A DNA stretch of 20,504 bases from Goniomonas avonlea. Taxonomy: Eukaryota; Cryptophyceae; Goniomonadida; Goniomonadaceae. The stretch lies in the NCBI GenBank assembly GCA_003573635.1, contig QUTJ01031807.1, positions 1 to 20,504 of the forward strand, read 5' to 3'. The translations under genes and the position numbers were made by a program. The notes under the pieces are model-generated. The model was given only the letters and a program-made list of their open reading frames with translations, was not told the origin of the DNA and did no database searches. Each line of letters begins with the position of its first letter. Within the stretch, counting starts at the first letter, position 1. Below are positions 1-12,400 of the stretch, piece by piece.

Positions 1-12
1 CCCTGTGTGTAC

Positions 13-102
13 CTGCGGGATCCCACCACTGCCACCAACTCGAGGCAGTCGGTGCCACTGCCCGTCGTCTGGTCTGATCGTGTAGATGTCTTTATCCATC
101 GC
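13..102 (-). CDS. Exon 35: Kelch-type blade, last exon seen
   Basis: Residues 3676-3705. AMDKDIYTIRPDDGQWHRLP completes the blade begun in exon 34 (GG...N...D-hydrophobic...W-x-x-L-P). Acceptor CATCAG, donor GTACAC, both phase 0. The donor shows that the gene continues to the left of the window. Confidence 0.86.
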
Positions 103-3100
103 CTGATGGAGAGCGATAGATCAGCAGAAGAGGGAGAGACAGCGGGGATGAGGGAGGCGAGAGACACACAGACGGACTCAAACGGGGCAGCGAAGAGAGA
201 ACGCAGACAAAGGCGAGGAGCCTGTTCCAAAATTAAACCCACGGCGAGTCGGCGGAACGATCAACAACAACTGAGTACACGCCTGCATATTCGATTGACA
301 GAATAAAAGGCAGGGAATGATCTGGGTTTGCCTCAAGATACGTTGGTCTAGGGCGCCTGGTCGGGTGCCTGAGGGCCGGGGCAGATAACTCTGAGCCAGC
401 GTCGTCCCACAATGCCATATGGCTGAAGCGTCAGAACAGTCAAATATTTGACTGATCTGACGCGCCATCAGCGCGGCAACTGCCTCCGATCGTCGTGATG
501 GGCGGTCTATGATGGCGGGTCGATCTCACCTGGTTGTGCAAGTCGCCGAGGTCCAGACCCCCAAATACAACCAGATTGGACCCAAGAAAAACGGCCGAAT
601 GGCCTGATCCGAGGACGGGAGGCTCGTTGGTCGGCACCTGTGGGGCGGTCAGGCTCGTACCCAGTCTGATGAATCGGGTGATACGGCCAAGAACGACGGT
701 TTTCATATGCTGACAAATCAAAAGGTAATCCTCGGATAGGTTTCCCGGGAACTGGGTGCGTGGAGAGGGTGTGGAGTGCAGTGGAGTGCAGTGGCGTGGC
801 GAGGCGTTCTGTGCACCAGCGGGAGCGCACCTCCGTAAGGGTGATGCCGGAGAGTCCGCTGGCCCCCAGTGGTGTCTCGGTTGGCCGCACTGCCGTGACA
901 AGTCAGTTGAAAGCAGATCACGTTCGGAAGCAGGAGCACAGCAGCAGTGGGGAGCAATGGGAGGAGGAGCGGTAGCACAAAGGGATGCGGAGCAGCAGCG
1001 CGCAGAGTCGAGTGGCAGCGGAGGGGCAAAGTGAATGGGAGCGGGGGGCGGGGCGACAACACACAGAGGTTCCGAAGCCAGTACAGCCGCACGCGGCCAT
1101 CACCGCCGGTGAGCGGAGTGCCGACAAGGAGGGCGACCCCTGCGCCGGCGCCCAGGAGGGTGGCGTCCCTGAGAGCCGGTGCTGTCACGGGTTGGCCGGC
1201 CTGTGCGCAACGTCAGTCGAGGCATTGGAGGGCATACAATGGAGAGGCTAAGAACACATGCACACACCACACCGGCAGGCACACAGACACACGGACGCAC
1301 AGAGGAGACGCATTGCACATTGGTGACCCCGCCCGAGCTCCGGTGCCACGCCACAAAATTGACCATGGCTTCCCCCAGCCAGTTCCAGCCGCCGTAAGCG
1401 AGCACAACGCCAGTGTTAGCTTCGGAGTCGCGAGCTTGCATTGCGACTGCGGTGTGCGATGTGCGAGCAGTGGGCTCGGCGTAGGTGGTAGCGAAGTCCA
1501 CCACTAAAGCAAAGTTGCGCGATTCTCGCCAAACTCCCCACCTAGGCAAGGACCGAGTTGGTACACGCGAGGGGGGCACGGCGTGTGTCAAGGGGGTGAC
1601 CGCTGCAGATGAGCAGAGAGCGGGTGCAAGTGGGGGGGTGCGCAGGATGGAGGAGAGAGGGGGGGAGGGGGAGGAATCTGAGAGGGGGGTGGCGAGAGTT
1701 CGTACCGCGTGGTCATGAGAGGGGGAGGGGGAGAAGAGCGGGGGTGGAGGGGTGGCGAAAATTCGTACCGCGTGGTCATCGCGTAAAAACCTTGGGAGGT
1801 CGATGAGACATCAACACCGGTGTCACCCAGTGGGGCCGTGTAGTTTCCAGAAGAGAGAACACCCCCTGGGGGAGACACAGACCACCGCGAACCGAAGGCG
1901 GAGAGCGTCACATGAACTCCTTCCAGGACCTGGAGCAAGCAAAATGTCAGCCCACCCACTCAGAGGCGGAGAGCGTCGCATGAACTCCTCCCAGGACATG
2001 GAGCAAGCAAAATGTCAGCCCACTCTCTCACACGCGCCCTCTGCACCCACACGCCGCGCGCGTGTGCGCTTACTCTTCCCAGATCTCACATTCACAGGGA
2101 GTAGGTGAGAGGCCAGTGAACTAGAAACGCAAACCCAAACCGAGCCCAACACATACACTCCAAGCAGACCTGTTTCGCATTCTGGAATCGCCCAGCCATA
2201 CTGAGGACGACCGGGTCCCAGCGCGACCACCAGACGTGGTCCCGCTCGCTGCTCGACCAGGCCGCCACAAACCCTGTGCCACTCGCCACAACAGCCAGAG
2301 ACGTGCGATGCCTGCTGCCGTCGTCCTCATCGTTGGCGACCAAGAACGGTATGCTCCACGTGGCAGCGCTGTTCAAGCTCGTCGCGCCGAACACGCGGGT
2401 CGACGCGCCGAGTGACCGGAACACGCTGCCGCGAGGGCGAGCAAGCCACACAGCGATGATGGAGCCGAAGCGGTCGGCGACAAGGGAGACAGGCTCTCCG
2501 GGTGCGACGTCGTTGTCGCGGTGCTGGTTGAGGCGGGCGGGTGCGGACCTGAGGGCAAGGAGTGATGTTCGCTGCTTGGTGTGCCACGCGTGAGACGACC
2601 GGCGGGTTACAAGTGGGCAAGGGGAGGATGTGTGTCGGAGGGCTGCAGTGTCGTGGTGGTGATGTTCTAGTACCAGGGAGAGTCAGAGACAAAGACAAAG
2701 GCAGAGAGACGCACATTGGAGAAGCACGCGCTCAACCTCTCTACGCAGAACCAACCCGGCTTCAGACATGATTCCCGCGGTGATTTGGGAATGGTGGTGA
2801 TTCGGTGATGGCGGAGATTGTGCAGGGAGTTGGAGGGGGACGAGCACCAGAAACGGGACAGCGGCGTGGGAGGGTGTAGGTGGTGGCAGTGCACAGTGGG
2901 CAGTGGGGGTTGCGGGCAAGGGCGTGCGTATGGGCGACGTGGGTGAAGTAAGGTGCAGCATGCGAGGCGCAGCATGCGAGGTGCAGCATGTGAGGTGCGG
3001 CTCATGAGACCCTCACCAAGTGCGCCCTCGGTCAGTGCTGGCCGCAACCATCAGGTCGTGACTTGCCCCAGAGCTGGCAGTCCACACGGCGACGAAGTGG

Positions 3101-6100
3101 TGCGGCCGAGGGGAAACGAGCGCGACGGAGCTGTCGACACCTACTCGCCGTGTAAGAGCAGCTCCACCCAAGTAACTCCGACAAAAACAACGCAAAACGG
3201 ATTCGTGAAGTTGCTCGCACCTGGGTGGCCCGGGTAGACAGGCGCAGGCGGGCTCCAGTTGTCGCCATCCTCGGACGTCGACATCATGAGTGTGAGTGCG
3301 CCCGGGCTGATGTGGTAGACCACCACCCAGGCCCCTTCGCTGTCCACGGCGATGGCGGGGTGCCTGCCGCACGCCGGTGACGCACCAGACATGAACCCCA
3401 GAGTGTCGGTGTAGTGTGTATGTGCGTGGGGCGAGTCAGGGGGTGTGAACGAGTGTGGGTTTGTGAGCACGTCTGTGGTGGGCGTGTGTTCGCGCGGGTA
3501 CCCAACCGTCAAGAGTGGCACACTGACACACTGACCCACTGTCACCAGAACAAGGAGGCACCTGTCATGCACAGGCGCAGCTGCAGAATCGGTTCTGAAC
3601 ATGGGGCTGAGGGGCGCGGCGTCACTCCACGATGCTCCCCAGTCCCGGCTCCGCTGTCGCACCCACCGTGAGCCTGATCGCGCCAAAACAATTTGACCCC
3701 CCCCCGACTCTCCAAATATTTCTCCATGCATTTTAAGAAGTGGATCTTGGTCAAATCCAATATTCCAAAACACAATTCCTCGGAAAGCGCACTCACCGCA
3801 AACATGATGTCGGCATCAGAACCCATGGACATAGCAGGCGACTCGCAACACGGCTCTCCCAGGTGCGTGGCTGTGGACATCCACACGACCACCCACGTGC
3901 CCTCGTGCGTGGCAACCTCAGCATTGCTCTGGCACCCATCAGTGGGGGCGCCGGACACGACGCTTGACACCCACACCGTCCCCTCCCACCGCCCCCAGAC
4001 GACGGCGCACTCCCTCACCCACACAGCAGCCTCCAACACACCGCTCCGGAACGCGCGAGGTCGAGCCTGCGAGCACGTTTCCGCAGTAGAGTTCCAGGTG
4101 GACAGGACCCTGCTGCTCCCGCTGCCACCGCCACCGTGGCGGAGGACACACATGCTCCTGGGCGCGTCGAACTCCACCCAGAGGGCCGCCCACTCAGAGT
4201 CGGAGGACTGCAGCGTGACGGCGCGCACGGTAGTGAGGGGTGCGGCCGCGCGGGTGAGGAGTTGCGGGAGGCGCCACTGCACGTCGAAGCATCCGGCGAC
4301 TTGCCCGCGCCCAGGCAGGAGAGACTGGGGAGGCAGGCCGAGCGATATGAGGGGGAGGGTGACAGCACTAGGCTGGTTGCCGCACGCCCACAACACACGC
4401 ACAGCGTCAGTCTGGTTGACCTGAACGAACAGCACGGAGGCACTGTGCTCGCGACAGGCGTCCATTTCAGCGTCAGGATTCGCCACTGTCGGGGTTGTCC
4501 AGGAGGCGAGGCCGTCGAGCGCACGAGCAACGAATACATCCGTGTCGGCTCCCAGCATCTGGCCCATGTTGTCGTCTGACAGCCAGGAGACGAACCAACC
4601 GAGGGACGGGTTGTGCTGCACCTGCAAGCGGCCAGTCACACGTTGCGGACGGTCAGAGCTCGGGGGTCAACACACACGCATGTGGAGAGTGAGTGTGTCT
4701 GTGTGTGTGAGAGCGTGTGAGAGAGCGAGATGGAGAGAGAGCGAGGGAGAGAGTGTGCGAGTGGGAGGGCTCGCATGCATCGCGCACACGCATCACATGA
4801 CGTGGACAGTCTGGCATTCGAGTCAGAGACAGAGCACCGAACCTGCGGCAGCATGTCGTCCCCGCTGTCGCTGTCAGCGCCGCGCATGGGGACGCCTTCC
4901 GACCACGTCCGGCCCTGGTCGCGCGATGACGACAAGACTATGTCGAAATCGGCGCCGAGGTTGCCGTAGCGGAGGGAGTCCGCGGACTGCCATGCCGCGA
5001 CGATGGTGCCGTTGCCGTCGGTGGCCAGGCTCACGCCGACGTCGTCAGGAGGAGTCCCTGCAAGTGTGAAATCCTGCGTGATTGTGTTACGATGCGATTG
5101 TGTGCGCACGGCAGAGCGGCCACGTTGGCTTGTCTTTGACAAAAGAATGCAACGCACGTTGTGGCCTCCAGTGTTGAGCAAATCAGGCGACGACCAGCCG
5201 TCACGCGAACAATTGGCGGCTGCGGCGGCGCCTATGCGTCCGACCCACGAGTGGAACCACAGCGTTGGAGCACTCCCTGCGCGTGCGTTGGGGTTGGTTC
5301 GGGTGTATTTCATCACCACACTGCAATCCTGATTTTCCTTCTTGTCACAACATTCACTCTAGTCGCTACTGGGGGCCCTGATACGTCTGTGTCATGTCTG
5401 AGGAGTGTCTGCGTCTGTCGTCTGCACTTCTTACGACAATATGTGAGATTTTTTGAACACATTTTTGCTCGCACAGCACCACAGCACATTCAAGCGCATA
5501 CTGAGGAGTGGCCGCGCCTTGGTGCTGGACCAGGGGCTGGTGTCTGCAATACCCGTGTGCTGGTGTGCCTGTGACGTCGCGCGCTGCCTCACCTCCACAG
5601 CACTGGTACCCGACGACCACCTTGCCGCCGTGCGCAACAACGACGGCAACATCAGATTCAGCCTCGTGCATGCCGTCTGAGGAAGCCTTCTCATTCACCG
5701 CGGCGGGGGGCGACCACGACGCTCCCATATCCGACGACTCCACCACCATCACGTCGGAGTCCACACCCGTCCTGCCGTGGGCAGAGCCAGTGGAAGTCCA
5801 AGACACAGTCCATACCATCGCGGGTGTCACGCCGACCTGCGGTTTGGTGTCGTGTCCTGCAGTGTCCCCGCCGTTGACAACCGCAGTCGAACTCCAGCTC
5901 CGCCCCCCGTCCGTGCTAGTGCGGAACACAACCTTAAAGTCCGCTCTGACATTGTTGCGGTGATGCCACACCACCATCCAGTGCGTTCCATTCCCAGCGA
6001 CATCTGGCGCCGTGTCGAGGGAGCACACGGTGGTCTTGGACAGTTGCTGCGGGTGCCCCCACGCCCCACCCGCGTCGTCGCTGCGGGTGTAAAACACGCC

Positions 6101-9100
6101 GCAGTGGTGCGCGCTGTCCTCGCTTGACCGATCAAACACGAGAATCGCCACCCCAGTCACCGCGAGGGCGCCGCGAAGGGACGAGGTCACAGCGGATACG
6201 GGCGCCAACCCGAGGTCCAGGACTGTGACAGACTGCTGCACTACACCCACGCCGCCCCCGAGGACCCGGAGCTTTCTGAGTGTGACCGCCCCGGTCACGG
6301 CGCTGGCAGCAGCGTGAATGACGGTGCCGTTGGCGTCAGACACGAGAGACGAGGGGCCGACATCTTCCTCGGGGAGCACGAGCGGGGACGACCACTGGTG
6401 CAGCAGCGATCCGTTGCAGCGTGCTGTAGAATCGTCCCAGCGACGGCCCACCAGGGTGCCAAAACTGTCGAAGCCAGCGAGGGTTTGCCCGTCGACGGCA
6501 ACCGCGAACACCTCGGTTGCGTGATTGTACACCCCCACGTTGTTCGCGTCGCTGAACAGAGCTTTGGGCTGCGACCACGACGTGCCGTTGTTGCTCGACT
6601 CGACCACGAGCACATCCATGTCGCCGCCGACCCGACCAGCCAGGGAGTTCTCGGAAGCCCAGGCTACCAGCCACCGCCCAGACGACGAGACAGTGACGCG
6701 TGGGGACTTGTCTTGACTCCAGTCCTGCGTCATTTCGGAGAGCAACACGGTGGGAGGACCCCAGGTGGCGCCGTTGTCCCTGCTTGTCGCAACCAGAATG
6801 TCAGAGTCCCTGTCACTGTCAGCTGCGCTAGTGGCGGTCGGGGCTTGCTGGGATGGCCACACAATAACGCACGCCGCAGCATTGAGAGCGACAGACGGCA
6901 GCATGTCGGGGCTGTAGCTTGACGACGCAGCGTGCAGCGCATGGGCACGCCCCCAAGATGCTCCGTAGTCGCTTGAACGAGCAACGGCAAGAGTCCAGCC
7001 TGGGGGTTGGTTAGGTCGGCCAGTCACCTTGAACTCTCGCAATACTGACCCCCCTCCCCATCCACAGGACACTGGAACACAGCACACCCACACACCCACA
7101 CACCCACACACCCACACACACACACACAGACACGCAGACACACAGACACGCAGACACACAGACACAGACATAGACACAGACACAGACACACAGACAGACA
7201 CAGACACAGACACACACCGATACACCCACGCACCTGTGCGGCCCCTTGGCCAGGACATGGCATACCACACAGCAATCACCACGCCCCCATGAGACGCCAG
7301 CGCGACTCCTCTGTCGTGGTTGTCCGCCCCATCAACCAGAGCACCATCGTTGACATACCCCAAGGCAGACCAGGTGGCGCCATTGTTATCACTGTACACC
7401 GTGGCAATATCGGAATCGCTGTTGGATCCAACCGCCTCCCACGCCACAAGCCACCTGGTGGAGCCACCTGACAGGGCGACCGCATGCACTGCCGGGCGGC
7501 TTGAGGACACAACACCCGTCCCTGCCAAGGAGATGTTGCCAGCGCTCCAGTCACCCGTAGCCTGGCGCAGTGCAAAGCGCAGCCCGGCGAAGAGCGGGCA
7601 CAGGGGGAGGGACCATACAGCCAGAATGTGGGTGGTGCTGCAGTCGGTGGAGGCAACGGCGACTGCGGGCCACGCTTCTGACTCGCAACGGTCATCGCCG
7701 TTGACCCCACTCGAGTTGACGACAGCGCTGAGTTTGTGGGCTGCGCCCCACGTCGAGCCTGAGTCGAGAGAAACCGAGACGAGGGCGCGAGGGAAGGGTG
7801 TGGGCTGCGCAGTCGCAGCGTCGTACAAGGAGTGCCAAGCTGCGGCCACAACCTTGCACCTGCGCACTTTGGGTTACGCACGCACACTGCCACGGCCCCC
7901 GCAGCCGCGAATCTCACACCCACTCAGCAACAGCAGGCACAGCAGGCACAGCAGGCACACCGACACTCCCGCACCGTCGCCCGGCCCCACTCAATCACAG
8001 CCCCAGCTCCCAGCCACACAGTGCCCACCCCACCAACACTCGGCCACAACCATCACAGCCACGCACGAATGCAACCCCATCACTGATCACAGAACGAACG
8101 AACCACGCAGCCTTGACACCATATGCTCGCAGTGACCACACACAAGCACCGCCCACTCCCACAACACCTCATCACCAACACACACGAACGCACTTCGCTG
8201 CGACGTTGACGCTGCCAAGCGCTCGCTCAGTGACCGCAGGGCCTACAACATCGGTCACAGCTCCAGCTCCCACAGCACAAAACAGGCGGGGGTCGGCGTA
8301 AGGATTCAAGGCCAGCTGCGTTCGCCCATCCCTAAACCCGTCAGGCCTCGACTCGTCAACTACACTTGACCTGTACGACGTCCAGGCCACCAAGGTGGTG
8401 CTGTCACCCGCGTACACAACACTGGGTGCTTGGTCGTTTTCGTTATTGTTGGTCACAGCCATTTTGGTCCAGGAGGCCCCCGCGTCCACCGAGGACGCAG
8501 ACCACACTTCCCAATTCTGACGGGTGACGGCGCGGCAGCAGTGCTGCTTGGACACCCACACAGCAAATATGCGGTCCGCCCGCGACACGTCGGCAGCAAG
8601 CCGGAGCTGGGCGGCCCCGCCCAGGGCCTGGGGCATCGTGCCCACCTTGTGCGCGACCGTGGATGTGAAAGCTTGGTCGCAGAACAGGTACCTGAAAGCC
8701 AACGTCACAAAGACACTGGCGGGCACGTTCTGCTCATGGTCTCTTTCGCTTGCACTCTTCATTGTCGGTGAGTGTCTCTGTCACTTCTCGGCGGGCCACT
8801 CTATCTGTCACTGTCTCTAAGTGGCACTGCACTACAAGCATAAATGTGAGCGTGAATCTCTCGGCGAGCTACAGGCTCTCAGGAGTGGGACAGGCGTTGG
8901 CAAGTGGACAACGCAAAAACACATTGCCAGAATCGAGAGTATTATGGCATCCGATGGCGTCTATGGCATTTATGACATCTCTCTTTGGCACCCCAGTCCC
9001 AACCCACAAATTTGCCTCGAGGCACAGTGGTGGTGGCCGTGCGTGTGCTCCGCGCGCGCGCGTGTGTGAACACAGTAGCTGAGGTGGTGGTGGTGGCGGT

Positions 9101-9419
9101 GGTGGTCGTGTGCGCGGGTGTGAACGCAGTGGCTGTGGTCGCGTGACGCACCCATCGGCATGCGGCAGTCGCGACACGAACAAGTCCGCGTCACTCCCCA
9201 GCCGGCCGTGCGCCTCCCAAACGCAGATCCAGCTCTTGTGTCCCGCACTGAGGCACCTGGGCCGGGCGTCTTGCGCCACGTCGGTGGCGTGGTCCCGGTT
9301 GAGAGGCGAGGGCGGGCCGAAGGAGGCGCCGCGGTCAGTCGAGCGGGCGTAGCTGATATTGGAGGTCAGTGGGGAGGCAGTGCGTTGAAGATGGCGGAGG
9401 CGAGGACTTGTGGACCAGG

Positions 9420-9453
<34 letters not shown>

Positions 9454-12400
9454 TGTGTCGATCTGTCGCAGGCAGTGCAGATGAGAGTCGTGTCAATGGG
9501 TGCACTCACAAGATGTCTGAGTCCCCTCCCGCGTCCGTTCTCGCCCACACAGCCAACACTCCGGACTGCCCATCCCAGGACAAGTGCGGGGTGGCGTCGA
9601 CCACGCTGGCATTCGCAGGGCCCAGGGGCCTCAGAGTGCCGACACGGAGCGCTCCGGGGCCGGTGCGGCTGATTGTCGCAAGGCTGACACTCCTGCCGCC
9701 GCCAGACTGCACGGCCAGCGCGAGCAGCCAGGTGTCATCGCCCGCATAGACGAGGCTTGGCTCGAACAGCATCCCCGTGTGCGACGCGGTGGCAGCAGCA
9801 GACGCGGAGGATAGAGCAACGAAGGTGAGCCCGCCATCGGAGGAGAACATGCACCGGAGTGCACTCGATGCCTGCAGCACTGTGTGTTGACTGTTTGCTG
9901 TGCTAGATTCACGCTCACGAAACCGGGATTATACTGAACTTAAGGATTCGATCGGTGCGTACCGCGCGTGCCAGTGTGAGAGTGCGTGCCATGCCGAGTG
10001 TGGGTGTGCGCGAGTGTGCAGGAGTGCGGACGGTGTGTGTGTGTGTGTGTGTGCACGTCGTCGTCTGCAGTTGTGGATGAGCTGCGAGCACTTGGCGTGA
10101 GAAAAAGTACTGGGATTATTTACAGCAAACAGGAGCAATGCTCACCCCCGTCTGCTCAAGCCACGCGGCGACGACTGCCTTGCCAGCCCCTGGCGACGTG
10201 CACATGTCGCGAATCCTCCCGCCCCAGACTTCACCAGGCACCAAGGAGCTCGTTGGAGCGACGGTCGGGCAAATTGCAGGGGCGCGGAGAGGTGAGTTGC
10301 GCAGAAAAGCAACGCCTGGGGTCCCACCGCCAACCTGTGTGAGAACGAAGGGTGAGTGACAGTTGCAGCAGCCACGGCAGTGCATCAAGTGAGGACTGGT
10401 CCGCTGAGCGCCGGCCTAATGCCTGCATATGCGCGTGTGCGTGGTGGTTGCGTGCGCGTGCTTGTAGCTGAGAGGGAGAGAGCGAGAGTCAGTTTTCATG
10501 GAGCCGTGATACCACCATCCGGATGTAGCAGCGGAGTGAGAGGAAACAGAGAGATAGCTAGGAGCTGTCAAGCAGCAGTGCTTGAAGCCGCACATCTGGT
10601 TAGTAGTGGGGGGGGGAAGAAACGGAGGGAGAAAGACACTGTTGAGGCCACACATCTGGTAGGAGCTGTGTGCGTGAGCGAGAGGAGCACAAAAAAAGAG
10701 TCTGCAGTCAGGCGACCCCTGATGCCCATCTGGGCCAACGTTGGGGGGGGGCACAAAAGGCTCAGAGACACACCGGATGGCGCACGTACGCAGCGTAGAA
10801 AGCGTTGTTGAAATCGGTCCCAAGAATCACTGAGTCGCCAGAGACAGTCGGCTGGAGTGGTGAGGACTCCGTCACGAGTGGCATTGGCGTGCTCCAGCTC
10901 ACTCCCCCATCAAACGTTCTGACCTGCGCATGTTTGGTTAGCACACCACACTCACGTTGTTACACACCGTCATCACAAGTTAGCGAACGTAGGAGCAACG
11001 ATCAACTGACAAACGGACAGCATATTGTGATATCTGGGGGCGATATACAGCCTCCAGGAGCAGCCGAGAGAGCGAGTAACGACACACACACACACACACA
11101 AACGTACTCCCTAAATCTGGGTGCGGATGCGGGCGTGTCGGGTGCGGGTGGTGCGGGGGGCGGTGGTGTGGCGGTGCGGCGGGTGTTGCGGTGGTGCGGG
11201 GTGCGGTGGTGCGGTGGTGCGTGCGGGTGGTGCGGGTGGGCGTATTACCTCGACAAGTCGGCCTGCCACGATGAAGGAGATAATCCACGAGCCTCCAGAC
11301 CCCGCAATCCGAGGCTGCCGCTGCGATACGAGATCGACAGCCAGCTCGGCCTCTGACAGAGACACGTTCACGGGACGCATGCTTGACCAAGTCCTGGTGG
11401 GGAGGGGGGGTGAGTGCGGCGCGCGTTCTGAAACATTAGTAAGTGCGGCGCGCGTGGTTCTGGGTGTGAGTGTGCGCAAGTTTTCTGTCTTGAGTTCTTG
11501 ACGTTCAGATCTGCATCTATGGCCAGGAGAGGACGTACGTTGCATTGTTGTGGGACTCGGCAAAATATATGTCCAGGTCGCCGCTCGGGAACAGTACTTC
11601 CCACACGACCACCCACGTCCCATTTTTGTTGTACGCGAGGTGCGGCTCGGCGTGTTTGAGGGTCGTGGACGAGTTGGTGATCAAGGTAACCTCGCCCCAG
11701 GTCACAGCGTTATCAATTGAGCGGGAGGCCGCGATGGAATGCCCCACAGCCCAGCAGAGGACCCACACCCCATGCCCATCAGTGACAAGAGTTGGGCTCG
11801 AATCACCGGAGGGCATGGAAGGCATCAGGAACGTACTGTTCCACGCCTTGCCATCATCAGTGGAGCGAGAAATGACAAGGTCGGTGCCGTTCTGGGCCTT
11901 GCGGATGTACGCGCACACCACCGACCCGTCACCGCCCGCCACGAGCACCGGTGCAAGGCCCAGGTCCGTTGCCACGGCAGTGCCTGGCGTCGCGTAGGCG
12001 TCCAGGACGACAGGCGGCGACCAGCGGTCCGTGACTGTGCAGCGCGTGTCGGCCCAGTCGCTGTGGTTCCGCCTTGCCATGAGATCGATATCCCAGGCAA
12101 CTAGCTGCGGCTGCGGCACACTGCCGCCGGCGGAGGGGGTGTTGTAGGCGAGGAGCCGCACGTCCTTCAACGCGGTGACGGACACGGACGTGACGTTGAC
12201 GGAGTCGTGCATGGCGTCCTCTGTGGCCCCGGCGGCGGCACTCCAAGAGGCGCCGTCGTCGCTGCTCTCGGCAACGGCGATGTCTGTGTCAGGCCCTGAG
12301 GTCCCTCCGAGTGAAGGGTCGCTGGTTACCCACGCGACCACCCAGGTGCCAGAGTCCGTCACAGCGACGCGAGGGCGAAAATCGTCACCGGAGTCGACAG

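Larger units (their letters stand above)
13..1541 (-). other. Kelch-type propeller segment
   Basis: Residues 3470-3705. Three GG or GG-like blade centres are seen: LAYGGWNWLGEAM, GTPLTGGDG and VVFGGLDLGD. DIYTIRPDDGQWHRLP is the outer strand and loop. A Kelch propeller needs five to seven blades, so more should lie left of the window. Confidence 0.8.

Noticed and set aside
348-422. Possible terminal exon with a stop codon after exon 34
   Set aside because: It keeps frame, but exon 35 at 13-102 continues the Kelch blade in the same phase (LVVFGGLDLGDLHNQ then AMDKDIYTI), so this stretch is better read as intron.
3693-4424. Plus-strand open frame of 243 codons
   Set aside because: Antisense shadow of exon 25, whose minus-strand product has clear propeller strands.
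7078-7222. CRISPR-like or satellite array
   Set aside because: Dinucleotide and CAGACA-type simple repeat without spacers; an intronic microsatellite.
7320-8135. Plus-strand open frame of 271 codons
   Set aside because: It mirrors exon 21 and runs into its upstream intron; low-complexity His/Thr/Pro sequence and no recognisable motif.
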